Below are positions 1 through 15,000 of a stretch of 64,000 bases of DNA, piece by piece; position 1 is the first letter of the stretch, and the number at the start of each line of letters is the position of its first letter. The stretch covers positions 584,001-648,000 of the forward strand of contig CAMXCT020001001.1 of assembly GCA_947184155.2 (NCBI GenBank), read 5' to 3'. The notes under the pieces are model-generated. The model was given only the letters and a program-made list of their open reading frames with translations. It made no database searches and was not told the DNA's origin. The translations under genes and the position numbers were made by a program. The DNA comes from Cladocopium goreaui (taxonomy: Eukaryota; Sar; Dinophyceae; Suessiales; Symbiodiniaceae).

Positions 1-20
1 ATCAATCCATGGCATCCCAG

Positions 21-71
21 GGCATGACGGGCTCCATGGAGCCGGCGAGCTTCCGGCAGCTCTTCGGTGCA
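21..71 (+). CDS. POP: POP exon 1 of window (exonuclease domain)
   Basis: The exon follows a CAG at 18-20 and reads [17 protein letters not shown], resembling the SMKKIFG stretch of plant POP between Exo II and Exo III. The favoured donor is GC at 72-73, which keeps phase with the next exon; a GT at 67 is possible. The following intron (72-1470) holds (TA)n tracts and two inverted-repeat elements (404-507, 673-792). Confidence 0.55.
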
Positions 72-3000
72 GCTTGGTTGGAGCCAACGTAACGTTATGG
101 CCCGTTATGGCCCGCAGTTACAATTGGGTTCATGATATACATATATATATTTTTTTATATGGGATATAATTATATAATAATTATATGTATATATATATAT
201 AACTTGTTTAAAACATTATCTATATATAACCTTACTTATAAAACATTAGTTGTATAAAGAAGTTAAATGGTAACTTTTAAGCGTTCACGGTTGTTTAAGC
301 GTCATAACTGAAGGCGATTCCCATGGGATAATGATGGGGAAACCGGAAACCCATTTCCAGCAACCATTGGGGGATGGTTTATAGAACCTCTTTATATCTA
401 TAAGTGGTTGGTTGTTTGGAACATGAATGTTAATTTTCCAAATATTGGGAATAATCATCCCAACTGACTTTCATATTTTTCAGAGGGGTAGGTATACCAC
501 CAACCAGTCTTTATATCTATAAATATTGTGATATATGGTGATTGTGGAGATGGTTTATGAATGTTTATGACAAAAAAAAACAATTTGAAAATGGTGTCAT
601 AGCAGTTTGATATGTGGTTTGAAACGTTGGTTTCATAGGGATGATTCTGGGATAATAGGGTAATGATGCATCTACCCTCCGGTGTCATCAAACGTGGCTG
701 GCTGGGAACCCCCTATACATGTAGGTTTATAGTTGGGAACATCATATATGAATAGGGAATTATCCCTTGCCATGTTTGATTATCAAAGGGTATAATTATA
801 GATTTTGTGGAAATACGGAATACGTTTGCGAAATGTTATTGATATAGATTATTTCGCAATATTTATTCTAAATATGAATATGAATCAATAATTATATATA
901 TATATAAATCTTGTTCAGAAATACGTTTGAATACGATGAATTGTATATCCGATCAATTTCTCCAAGTGTTGGGTCATTTTCCGCCATGTTTGACCATTCA
1001 AGGTGAGGTTGTCTTGAGGCCAGATTTCACCTGCCCCGCACTGAAGTTAAACTACTGGGGGTAATCCCACACAGAAAGTGGGCCTGGAAATGCATGGTAC
1101 CCAAAAAAAGGGTGAATGAGCCCATCTGCGTGGAAATTGGGTTAAACAAATCTGGGTAAAACAGCTGGTGAATGGTTTGTTTCTATTGCGTGATTTTGTT
1201 CCCTTTTGAGGGGTGTAAGATTTGATTATATAATTTACTAATTAGATAGTATGATTTTGTTCACATGGGCACGCAAACTACAACCATGGAAGATTGAACT
1301 ACCTTTGCAAATTGCATGTTGTTCAACTGGCAGGGTATATCGGCACTGTACGATCATCTACAGGCAGAGCGTCAGCTTGACCAATTGGTCGCGCAAGCGC
1401 TACCCCTGATTCTTGGACTGTGCCGGGAAATCTGTGGGGAATTCTTTTTCCCAACCCTTTATCTCCCCAGCTACACGAGGGCAAGCAGCGCAAGCAACAG
1501 CAGGGCTGTACCGGGGCCGGGGCTCTGGGCCGCAGCGGCTATGTGGGGACGATGAAGTGGTGAATGCCCTGGCTTGCAGTTTCGATTTCGTTCCAATGTC
1601 ACCCGAATAGCTCTTTTATAATCTCTTATTTAGTAAATGATTTAACATCCAATCACCATCGTGACCAGACGCTGCACTTTCTTTCCGTTTAAATGTTGTC
1701 CAATTCGATTCGGCTGTTGATGTCCAATGGTTATATGTTTGTTTATCAGAGGGTATCGGTCCTAAAGTGCCATCAGTTTATGGAATTCATCCGGCCCTTC
1801 GAGGTTAGCAGTTTGGTCCGTCGGTCCGTTGGATCCCCGGGATATGGATTTCCCATGATTTCCCCGTGTCAGGCGGGTTGCACAATCACAAAGTGGCTAC
1901 CGTTTTTTTATGCAAGCATTCATTAATTAGGTCAGAATCTAAGCCATCTATAAATGGAGCCATTTTTAGTGAGGGTGAAGGTAACAATAAATGCACCATA
2001 ACCTAATGAAGGCAATGTTTTACCATCTGGTTATTTCACAGTTTGCCATGGAAAGATCCACCATTTTCAATAGGTAAACCATCTATTTCTATGGGCCATT
2101 TTCCATGGCTATGTTAAATAACCAGAGGGTATATAGTTGTCAATAGTTGGCATAAATATTCAAACATAATTACGAACGGGTATAACTCCCATAGACCCAT
2201 ACATTCCTCAATGCCCTGTATGATAGAATAATTTACCTATATTGGGACCAAGTTTGTGGTAAATATTGGTTAATGTTGGAACATGTGAGATATGCTGCAA
2301 CACCTTTGTTTTTGGTTGGTGGCTTCTGTTTGATACTATTTTTGCGGATGCAGTGAGTTTCATGAATGGGCCTACAGCATTGTAAAAACTCCCACGTGTT
2401 TAGATATAACCCTTATCAGTATGGTTACATACCTTCTGTAAACAAGCATGGAGGCATAGATGTGGAAAACCCGCCATGTGTAGATACTATCCCTCAGGGT
2501 TTCCCCCTAGGTTTTCCATATGTATGTAAATGTTTACCCCTGGGTGCCCACATGTAAGTTACAACTGGAACCGCACCGGCACTTCTGAGGCTTCTGGAAA
2601 CGCGGCACGTGAAAAGTTCCTTGGATGGCAGCCATGGCCATGGGACGTGGCCCTCTTGGAATCTAGCGCAATTCAAACATGCCATATTTGGAACTTTAAT
2701 TTCTCAGGTTTCTCACCATTTTTTTTTGCAAAAGTTGTTTTGTTTTATCTCAGAGTGGGATTCAAAAAAAACGGCTCACAAGTTTATATAAATCCACTTG
2801 GAACTGCGCGCTTCCGGGCACGTGCGGTTGATTCTTTGTGGGTAAATCGGCGCTGGTGGCAGTACAAAACCACTGGAGATGGGGATGAGGGGATGAGGGG
2901 TGGTTGATCAATGGGTACCCAACCTTGTTGTCCAACCTGGCGAAAATCAAGATTGATAGATATGATATGATTTTCCCATTAAAACCTCCATTTTAGGGAA

Positions 3001-6000
3001 CTTTCCGTTGCTATGTTTGACTACTGGTTGATAAAAAATCACACGTTGAAGGTCAGTTTTTGATGGAGAAACAATCCATAGAAGAAGAACGGTGGGTGCC
3101 ACAATGGTGGCACATGGTGGCACCAAAAAAATTAGCATCCGACGATTTGGTGCCACTTTGCACAGTTTGTTCACCCCATGGGGATTTGGTCGTGAGTTTC
3201 ACTTGCTTTTGGCAGGCAGGGTTCCTGCAGTCCCATTCAGAATTGGGCCAGAACTTAATAACATTTAAATCATTTAATAACCATATATAGTATAGAGTTG
3301 TTATTAATCCCAATGTCATCATTAATCACATGTTCCAAAAGACGTCATGACTCATGAAGCTGAATTCTTCTGAATAGATCCGTCATAGTCAAACAGGGTT
3401 CTGAGCGGATGAGATCCTACCCTTCGCAGCAGACATTTTGACAAACTATGGGATTAGTGACTTGCAAATAACCAAGTTGCTTGGGCAAACCGGAGTTTTT
3501 TTTGACAAAAGTTGGGAAACCATTTTATAGCCGAGGGGACCGGCAGCGTTGGAGGAATTCCACTCCATGGCATGTTGGCAAAGTGGAATGGGGACATTGT
3601 ATTCATCTCGAAGCAATACTGGTTCGTTCAAGATTAATTAGCACCAGGAACCGCCAAGAGCTTATCAGCCAGCTATCATTCTAGGAGCCACCTTTCTGGG
3701 CGGCTGAATACCCATGAGGTATTGGGGAAGAAACACACTGGAAACATCTTGCAAACCACTAACCCCAGCCATCACCTCGATCGTTGGTCGACCAGTCGAC
3801 CACGAATGCATATTTTTTGGACAAATTCTCTACCAGTTTTTTTTTGTCCGGAGAATCTCCCATTGTTGTTTAGCGATTGGTTAGGTCCAACTAGCATTTA
3901 TTTATATTTCTTTAGCTTGACTAGCTGCTTCAACTTCTCCCATTTCCTGCGGCTCCAGACGCCTTCTGGGACTGTATTTGGTGGTCTTTTTTGGGCAGAA
4001 ACACTACAATGTAAGGCCCCCCAGTTATGTTTGTTGGTTTAGATTCGCCCCAGTAACTATAGTTATAAATACCATAAACCATATAAACCATAGTTATTGG
4101 ACTTATAAACACTACTTATTTGACAACGTACTTGCACAGCTAGAAGGTGTCCATCTAGCTACAGATGTGTCTACCATAAACCCTAGTAAACTTACTGGAC
4201 TAAACCAACTGCGCTAAGAAAAATCAGCTATATCATGCTATATCAATCTATATCAACGATCACTATCCTGGTTGGTGGGTTTGGAACATGAATTTTATTT
4301 TCCCCAATAGTTGGGAATGTCATCATCCAATCTGACGAGCTCCATCATTTTTCAGGGTGGTGGGGCTCAACCACCAACCAGATAATATAACCAAGTAGTT
4401 CTTGGTTGAACATTTATAGATGATTAAACCACCATTTCTTCTGGGTTAAACGCTGTTAACCCCCCCATTTTTTGGCAAAAACGGCACGAAGGGTTCGCTC
4501 AGCTCACCGAGATTTGACTCCCCGGACCACTTCACGGAGTTCGCCACCTACGCCGCCTACGATGCGGTCTGGAAGCCTCGATTTCGGTGTTGGTTGATGT
4601 TGAAAATGGCCAATGAATGGTAATATCTTATTAACCAGTGATATCTTATTAATATCTTATTGTAATATCTTATTAACCAGTGATATCTTATTAACACAGG
4701 CAATATCCATTGTACAATATCTTATGAACCAGTGTTTAGTCACAAGTATTAAACTAACATAACTATTGAAAATGGCACAGTCGAAAAAGTTGATTTACCC
4801 AGCTATAAAATGGTGAAAATCTCAGTTCGCAAACTGTTGGTTTACCAGGCCGGTTATATTAATCCACTTTAATAGCTTACTGGTGCTAAACCTAGGGTTG
4901 CTGGATGAGTTGCTGGGGCAATGGGATGATGAAATTGATAGTGATGAAATGGATGAAAAAATTGGATCATTCCCGAAAATTCCCTACGTTTAGCACCAGT
5001 AAGTAGTTGCCAGAATGTGGTAAGATATGTCAATGCTATGTCAAAGTATGTCAAGCCGTCCCAGGATGTGATATTCCTGAAGTGTAGACAACCAATTCGG
5101 AATATGGTTCAATTACTCTTGCATAAACCAGATCATTCAATTACCCTACGTTACGTTTGGATTGACATGTTACTGCGTGTTGCCCCCCAATGTTCGGCAA
5201 AGGTGCATTTCACTTGGCCCATCTTGGCCATCAGATTGGTTTATGATCTACGAGGATGCTTTATATACATATGTATAACTATAACACATACATATACTGT
5301 AAATATATATATGTATATATATATATATTTACATGTGTGTGTGTGTATGTATTTGGATGGGTGAAGCAACCGGAGGGTAGGAACTTACTCGTCCCGCATA
5401 TGATAATCCAGGTCTGGGCCGAAGGACTGCGAATCGGGAGGTTGGCTTTCTTCGGAGCCCGCAACGAGGTCTATACTTGGAAGCTCTTTCACTTCTTTCA
5501 GGAGTCCTTGCAGAAGACGCTACTTGGCCTCATCCAACCAGCGTGGTCAAAGCTGTGGCCATGAATCTTGGGGTGAAAAGAAGGGGCACCAGGGTTTATC
5601 CACAGGCATTCAGATAGATTGATGGATGAGCAGGTTAGAGTCAGATTATTTCTGGATTTGATGTGAATTTGACTTAGATTGGATTAGATTTACATTAGAT
5701 TTAGATTAGGATTTGGTTCGGTTTGGCGTTTAGATGCGGATTTAGATTCAAATGTATAGATGGATAGATAGAAGAGTCATTTTTAATACTGCATGTACAT
5801 GATCACTTTCTTATTTCTCGACAAGTAACAACTCGTTGTGGTTAACACCAATCAAAGCCAATTCAAACAATGTCATTGAGGCATGGATCTTGGATCTGCA
5901 AAAGATTCCCTATGGATTCCCCTATCAGCCATTCATCCAATGGTTACTTGGTGCTCCAGGATCCCCAAGAACCAGCACAGGTATCTATACAGACACGCCT

Positions 6001-9000
6001 TGTTTTACATATCGTGTTAGTCGTGTTTTGTTTAATGTTAACTTAGAAACTGGAAGGAGAACCATACCTATAGTATACGTTTATATATATATATTTATAT
6101 ATACATATGTAACTGTAATACATACTGTTTGATCTGTATATGTATATATATATGTGTGCGTGTGTGTTTGTGTGTGTACATGCTGTCAATACGTGCTTAC
6201 TCCACCCAGTCATACGGCGGTAGATTGTTCTTTACAGGACCCCCAAGGATGAAATCCATAAGCTTCGCATCCCATTGGGTCCTTCCAGCCACGGCAGGGC
6301 TTGGAACAGTGGCGTGCAACGTCGCCCCATCGACAAGTTGCTGATGGACGATGCGGTGGCGGACGAACTGCGAGATTTGAGGCGCGGCTGGGCTGGGAGC
6401 TTTGCCAAGAATTGGATCTAACATGACCTAACCAAAATTAGGATTAAGCAACAAGAACTTGTGATTGAACCAGCCAACACTGGGGATGCAGCAAAAACTC
6501 ATGATAAATCCCACAAACTCTGGGATTTGAGCTGCCACGGTTTTCAAGAACTGAAGCGCTGAGCATAGTGCCAGGATGACCCCCTCAGCAACTTGCTATA
6601 TGTTTTATGAAACCACAACTGGGTAGACCTTGAGTAATTACTCACAGGATGTTTTTAGACCTGGGTATCTATGGTTTGCCATGTTATTCGACGTTGGGGC
6701 CCTCAACTCATTAAATTATGCTCGGACTCTCAGCAGTGGAAACGGTTCCAACATGGCGCAAGTACCGGGCTATGAATTTGGATTAATTGTAACGACCTCA
6801 CTGCACCACATATATACATTATGCTTCGTAATGTTGAACATCCCCGCACGGCCGACACGTCATTGCAGGATAGTGTGAATCGCAAAGCCATCAAAATGCA
6901 CAAAAATGCGAGTACAGAAACATAATCAAAAATCGGACTCAGGTTTTTGTCAATAGTGCCAAATGACAAGGAGCTGATTTTCCCATTGAACACACGGAAT
7001 TACCAACAAACATGTTTTTGTGATTCTATGTTTTTAATGCGCCATGATGCATTGCCAGGTTGGAAAAAAAAGTGCCCACCTTCCGCTGCTGTGTCCCTTT
7101 TAGGCCCCAGCTCTTTCGCATGAGCCGCCCAAAGGAACAGGTGGGGTGTGTTTCAACAGTGGATGGGATAGTCAATGGTGTGTTTCAACAGTGGATGGAA
7201 TAGTCAGTGGATGTCAGTGGATGTACTACAAGGGAACTCCTACGTAGTGGAAAGGATGCTGCCGTTACAATCTTTAGTGTTTGTTTCCCATCCATTGAAT
7301 ATGATTGAGTCCGTTCCTGGATATGAAATTGGATGGATACACATCTGAAATGGTTATGTTATAATCAACCGAAACTGTGATTTTACATGATTTTACTAGT
7401 GAGCAGGGACATGGTGCAGATTGTCACTTTGATCTTGGATTTTTTACCAAGAAACATCCGGCTTGAGACTGTTTTCACAAGCCATGTTCTCATGATTGGT
7501 GGTGTTCAAGATGTTGTTTTCTTGCCGACATAGTGGCCGGAGACAAATGATGGAATCACCGTGAACTGGTAGATTATGCTCCTGCAGTAATTGGTTGACA
7601 CGCCGTTGGTGGTGGTGAAAATGTGCTTTTAAACTCGAACCCTGAGTATTGAATGATGGTCAGCTTCGGGGGGAGTTTGTTGAATCTCTATAGTTCCAAT
7701 TCAGCGACAATGGCATGGGCATTCAATCGCAAAGCACATCACCAAGGAAACTCCGTGTTTGCTTTGTAATAGCCATCTATATAGCAATAGATTAATCTAC
7801 ATGTAGGGTTGACAAGTTAAATCACATTGTGTTTCCTGGCTACTGACATGGCTGAATTTCTCAGCAACGTTCGCAGAAAATGTCCGATGTGTAGCAACTT
7901 AACCAGATGTATCGACATAACTCATAGTAGTTTCGCAGATGATTCCGGATACTGTGGCCACCTGAATGACAGATCAAGTAAGACAAGCCAGTTTCTAGGG
8001 GTGGACTTGGGAGTGCATCCCAGGTATGATCAGTGGAGAATATGAAACAACTGAAACAACCCATGTTTGATGATACATAGCTTACAAACCACCAACCATT
8101 TAGCCCACATTATATACCTATTTCTGGCTGGTTGAACATCATTATAAATATAAACCTTTATAATATATATATATATATACGCATATATCACCATTATACC
8201 ACTATTATACCGCTAGTAAAATGAGGCATGACTCTTCATATCTTTGCTCTTGGCTTTGCCGCCAGGTCAAGAATCGACTGCCTAGCAGTGGAGGTGCCAG
8301 CCGTGCCAGCTTATCCCTTAAAGATAGGATGGCTGACATGGCGAGCGGAAAATCACCAATCAATGGGCATCTGAATCTGAATTACCCGGCCTGGTAAACA
8401 GCCACATCACTATGGACAATCAGCATTTTTTAATGGGAACACTCACCATAAATTGCCATTTTCAATAGCTATGTTAAATTACCAGAGGGTATATATGTGA
8501 TCTGAATTATATATATATAATGTGGGAAAATCATATATAACTGATATTTAAACTCTGGTGATCATTCACACACACACACATATATATATATATGTAAATT
8601 TGATGTTTTCACATCATATGTCCATAATATGTGAAATTCATCAAACGACATGGGGAATGTTTGATTCACACACCGTTCTCCCTGCAGGTGCAGCTGGCAC
8701 CAGTGCGTCAGTGCAGCAGGACACAGGCGAGAAAGAGTGCGAGATCAGGAATTAACCATCGTGAAACAGAGTTCTTGGACCAAGACTTAGATAAGTTGGT
8801 TGGTGGTGCATGGTGGTTCCCATTTTTTTGCTAACTTTCTATGTCAGAACAATTGGATTAGTCTACTTTTCCTTAGCACCCCCTACCTGAAGTGGAGCCC
8901 TCCAACCCTGAGGCTTTTCATTTAGGGTGCCATTTCACTGATCGATAAGATTATACGGTTAGCCATTGGTCTTGAAGCGACAGCACATAACTTATCACAA

Positions 9001-12000
9001 ATGGTGGATGGTCCACATCTATGTAGTGCTGGATTGTCCACGCAAGACTATCGACTTCCATGTGTTATGGTATGATTTCTTTATATGTTCAATCAGACAA
9101 ACCTAGAAGCCAGCCAAATGTGCCAGGGTGAATGTGCCGTTTCCAAAGATAGGATGGACATGGACATACTCGAAAACAAAAAGTGCCAGGCAAGACGATG
9201 TGGGACTTCTACTCCGAGCATCTTGGATTTTGCTGAGCACTGAAGCCACCAACAAGTTGAACCCAAAGCACCAGGGAAGCATTGAATAATCCAATAGATC
9301 TAAGGGAATCACCTGAATTTCACGGTTCAGAGGGTAAAATCTTATCGGAAAGGGTATGAACCAGATGAACCCTGTTGTTTTGGTTGAAAATTCATTTCTT
9401 TGGTGAAACTAGCCATGGTTTCATGGTGAATTTGCCATCGTTTTCTGGTCAGTGATGGTCAAATCCATCCTTGCTGCTGATTGAATCATGCTGACTCCAA
9501 GGTATTTGTCTTCCAGATTCTCCGAATGCTTGGCATCGATGCAAGAACGAGGCAGAGAAATGGATCGTGTTTTTTGCCTGGTAGGAGCCATGCCATGGAT
9601 CATGGTACTCCTTTCCCAACACTAAAGTTACTACCCTTCATGGTCAGTTGCTTCTTTAGTATTGGGCCAATAAAATCGGTTTCCTATACTACAGTGTGTA
9701 GCAGAAATCCATGGTCAGTTGCTATGGAAGATCATTGTGACAGAACGACAGGTAAATCATCGAACTTAAGGTATTTGGGATTCAACTCAGACTCAGATCA
9801 GACGATTATTTGGGATAATAGCCATAATAACTTCCATATTGTTAGAACGATTATTTGGGATTCAACTCAGATTCAAATCCTGGCCAAGGGTACCACCTGG
9901 TGCCGCCTGAAAAAATCGGTGCCGTTCAGACAAATAGTTTGCACAGAATATGCTTACAAAAGTGGTACCCCTTTTGCGACCGCCCTGGTTATATGTATAT
10001 AATTGCATGTATATATATATATATATTCTGGATCCAATTTTGGAATTGAACAAAATGCTAATATATGTTTGGCACATGCTCGAGATGCATAGAAAGTAAA
10101 CATCTATATCCTACAGTATGTTTGGGGTTCAATATGAGTCCAGTATATTATATAGTATCCACATGCATTTATTGATTCACATGTGCGTGTATCGTCGGTT
10201 TGCTGGGTAAAACAGCTAGGCTGATAGGCCATCACGACCACGTCCATGTCCCTGGTGAGTGCCTAGGAAAATCTGCGGGAAGTTGGAAAACCTGTGTATA
10301 TTGGGATGCAAAAACAGCAAAACAAAAACATCTTTCCAGGATGTTATAGATGGTAAATCCAACACACATATGGCACTATTTGAGGAATCTTGTCTCTCTG
10401 GCCATGAAAGATGGAAAGGAGATGGTCATATACTATACCAGGAACTGATGCTGCTGATCGACAGTGTGGTTAGTGCCCACTCCGCCATATTTGCGACCAC
10501 TACGGATGATCCAGTCACCTACATGGTAGCTACACCAAGATGCTTGTCATGTTTTGGTCCAATCACCACCCGTGATATAGAGTACCATGGCGAAGATCTG
10601 AACTTCACAGCTTTCCCATTGTGCAAGATCTTGTATGCCAAGGCTGAGGACATCAGCTTGCAGCACTATCATGACGGTCCTGAGGACCATGTGGCAGTCA
10701 ATCGAGTGAAGACTCGCCATTTTCGACGCATTGATTTTGCACATGCAATGGCCTCTTCCTATGTGAGCGTGGGCAGGGCACATATCAGCTCCACAATCAT
10801 GCCTTCCCACTCACCTCCAAGATGGGATCCGATACGCTTCAGCCAAGCTGAGTTCAGACTGGTCCCACTCACCGCTCTTGTTCAGAGAGATGTTTGCATC
10901 GATTTTCTACACTCTGAGTGAGTGACCAAAAAATCTGTCATGGTGACGATCGAGTCAGCAATTGGGAACTGGGCCTTTGTCCCTTTGGTCGCTAATGATT
11001 ACTAAATTTATTAATGATTTTCAACTTTGGAACTCTTCAGTTTGGCGGATTGCTATAAACGAATCCATTGTTGGGCCACCTTTGGCGACTTGATGGGGTC
11101 ACTTCTGCGGTCTGTGGTAAATCCCGAACAGATAGAACAGCAATTTGTCACTATTTTCACTGGTCTTTTCTAGTTGTATTTTTTTGGGGGTTGCCATATA
11201 TGTGGTAAATTATAACGACCTCATTGTTCTCCCTCACTATAATCCCAAAATGGTCTTAATTCAGGGTAGTGAAATATTATAATTTACCCAAATATATGTA
11301 TAGTATGTCAACTGTTTTTGTTTTAAAATGTTTTAAATGTATTCCATGAAGTCCACATCATATTCACAGTTTTGGTTGTACATCATTAGAGCTGCTTTTC
11401 TACCACTGTAAACATCATCAACACTCTATAATACCACCAATATATTAGAATTACCCTCTGGTAAACTAACATAGCGATGGAACATGGCCCATTGATAGAT
11501 GGTTTACCCATTAAACATGGTGATTTTCTATAGCAAACTGTAACAAATTACCAGAGGGTAAACCTATGTAAACCTCCATTTTCCTAAGGTCCTAAGGTTT
11601 TCCTATGGGTTTTCCCGTTAAAACCACCATTTTCCTATGGTTTTCCTATGGTTTTCCTATGGTTTTCCAGAGGCCATTCCATCCCAGGGGCCTCCCCGTC
11701 GATCCTCGGAGGCATCTCGGTGGACCGTGCTCGGCTGCAAGAGATCGAGCGGCACGCCACGGAGGACTTGCGCAGGTGCAGAGTTCCGGGCTCCGGGAGA
11801 GGGCAGCGGGCTATGGCTTGAAAGAAGGTGGTTTCATGGTAGTTTACTGTTTTTTTTTAAAAAAAATATACAGTAATATAATATATATATATATACATAT
11901 ACAATTATAATACATATATATATATACACTTTTATTCATATATATATAAGTGTGTGTGCGTGTGTGTTTTTCAAATATGGTCTAATAGTTAGATATTCAT

Positions 12001-15000
12001 GGATATACTTTCTGGGATTGAAACATGGCTTGCTGGAGAATCCACCATTTTAGATTCTCCTAGCAAAAAACTCCAAAAAAATGACAGAAAAAAGGGGATG
12101 TCTAGCCATGTTTGATCACAGGAGGCTAAGCAAAAACAATGTTTGTTTATTGGTACCCTGTGGTAAACATACAAAAAACTATGGAACATTACCATTTTTG
12201 ATGGCTAAATCCACTATTTCTATGGCCATTTTCAATATAGTTTTGACTGTATGTTTACCAGGCCGGGTAAGTGATCGATGATCCAGTTCCCCAGATCGAA
12301 CATGGCTACGGAAATCCGTGGGTGTCCCGTTTACCAAGGTTGGATTTTTATGGACTATCCGTCTCCATGTTAGTTTACTGGGGCGGGGATTGACCCCAAG
12401 AACTTGCCCCGACAGATCCTCGGCTTGTACCCTGTCATCAAATATGGCTGGCTGGGAATAGCATCTAGAAATGGGACACGTTCCATTGCCATGATTAGCT
12501 TTAGGACTTCCAATGTCCAGCTTGAAATGACACGGGAAATGGAAACCTCTGGTCTGATCGTGGATCGGAGGATGGAGTCCCAGTACAAAGAAATCCTGGG
12601 AGAGATTGAAGTGGAAGGCACCGTGATGAATCCTGATTCTGATGCTCGGCACAAGTGGAAAACATATTGGGAGGCAGCAACTTTTATAACTGAGCGAGTA
12701 ACAATATATTTATTTAGGTTTTTCTGACATAGAGTGCTCCAAATTTTATATAATTGTTAATCACCATTTCCTCCACATTTTCAGCCAGACCCATGCAGGT
12801 GCAGGTGTGGGTAGAGCCAGAGTTGTACTACCCATTTGCTAGTGGTCACTTTTCATTCTGTGCTGTGACATGAGGGAGGTGAATGAGATGACAAAACTTT
12901 CAAAACCAACCCAGCCAAGAATTTCCGTTGCCTTTAAGATTCTGCTAGAGATTCTGAGAAAAACCATTGGCAATTGATTCAATCTGCAAAATATCCACAC
13001 ACGGATCATCCCGGATTCAATGGAGTACATCAACTTATGCTTCCATGGGGACGATGAACCCGATTCACACACATGTACCATCATGTACCTATATGATGCC
13101 ATATGTACGTCTATTTGCCGATGCTTCTTGTATGTTTTGTTGCGCGTGTAGATCTTCCAAAGCCTGAGAGTCAGCATCACTGGGGTGGGCTAAGGGACTC
13201 ATCAACCCGCAAAGTCACCAACAGTTGCGGCAGCTGCTGTTTGGAGGTGGGAGATTGTCGAGTCACCCGATGGCAATGACTGGCGGAGCACATTGTTCAA
13301 AGGAATCCCAGCCTTTGGCTAATAGAGGCTATTATACAATGTGAGGCCCGTAAGATAGCTAAGTTGGTTTATAACTCCAATAACTATGGTTTATGGCACT
13401 TATAACTATAGTTACTGAGGCTTATAAACCAACTTATAACTGGGGGGCCGCACATTATACTCCAATTTTCACTCACATACTGTGGACGGAAGAAATCCTG
13501 CACCAGTTAATACATGGTTTATCCCATTATTTGTAGGGTTTCAACCATCCAAGGTGGTGCAGGATTTCGTTCATCCACAGTATGGTGAGAAATCTTGGCC
13601 GGAACGTTCCTGATGTGTTCAACAGCATACAAGGGCAGAAATTTCAAGCAAATTCCAAGCAGTGCTCTCGCTGCCAAAAATATGGTGCATGGTTTTGATT
13701 CCAATGGGGCGTGCAAGCGCATGCAGGTATAGGAAGCCATGCGGCCATGCGTCCAGAAATCACCGAATTAACTCCATAGATGTCCTTTTCCCATTGTTTG
13801 GTTGATGAAAAAAGAGGGGTTTGAAGAAACCCCTTTAATAGCAGGTAAATGATGATAGATGGTATATACCAAACCGGCCCCTCTACTTTTACCAAAAGGA
13901 CATTATTGATTCACTCATTCTTGTTGATCGGTTTGAATGCAACTATTCTTTTGCGGATATTCGATTGTTTGACCCGGTCAAAGCCACAGGGGTCCGAGGC
14001 CCGCCCAAACCAATTAGTATAGTCCCATTATTTTCATTACGAACAGAAGCACCGTTTCATGTGGGATCCACAACAAAGGGCCATTGTAAATCACCCGAAG
14101 CAGGGGTATGCCCCATGATAAGCCCCTGCTGTCGGGGATGGTTTCTTACAGTTGAGGTCCCCACAGAGTTTGGTTCTGTTTCTAGCATTGACCGTAACGT
14201 ATTGAACGTTGACCATTCACTTTGGGTTACCAGAACCATTAATGGTTACCACAATCTTTGCCCATACCCATGTAGGATGAGATATGGTTCCGCAAGTTGA
14301 AGGGTTTTACATGGTTTTACAATGTTAAATCATTGAACTGATCAGCGGTCAGCGGTCAGGGACCAAGAATATCTTCGATGAGAGCGAGCAATTGGAGGCC
14401 AACGGGCCGCAGGGTCCCAGGAATCGTCAGGTGGACCGTTTTTCACCATCATTGGGGGTTCACCGGCCTGGTAGGGGGTTGCTTCCTCATGACGACTTGT
14501 CAGTAGCCAAAGTATGCTAAAGTTACCATCTGGTTATGACTAACAGTTTGCCATGGAAAGATCCACCATGCTATTAATAGGTAAACCATCTATAAATGGT
14601 CCATCTCCCATGGCTATGGTAAATAACCAGAGGGTATATAAAGTTATAGCTTCATCTAACACGTTTGAGGGACTTTCTAAAGGCTTGTTCGACAGTTGTG
14701 GGGTGTCAAGAAGGGTGCTGGGAACATCTGGGAACCATCGTCCATTTTCCAGGATCACGTTGGGTCATTCGCCAGGGTCATCACGTTTTGTTTTTTCTTT
14801 CCACATGTGCAATTGGTGTTGTTCCAAACGTGGTTTACATTTTATAAACCAACAGCAGTGAATTCTGAAAGATGGATGGATCAGTTACATTATTTGTTTG
14901 GTTTCACAACTGGGATGCCCGGATGCCCATCCACGATCATGTAGTACCTACTTTGTAGTGAATGTTGGTTCAATCCAATCTGTTTGATGATTAATTTCCC

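Noticed and set aside
1018..1075. 5S rRNA-like CTGAAGTTAA...CTGGGGGTA
   Set aside because: Only a short stretch resembles 5S rRNA. The flanking A, B and C-box order and pairing arms are not visible.
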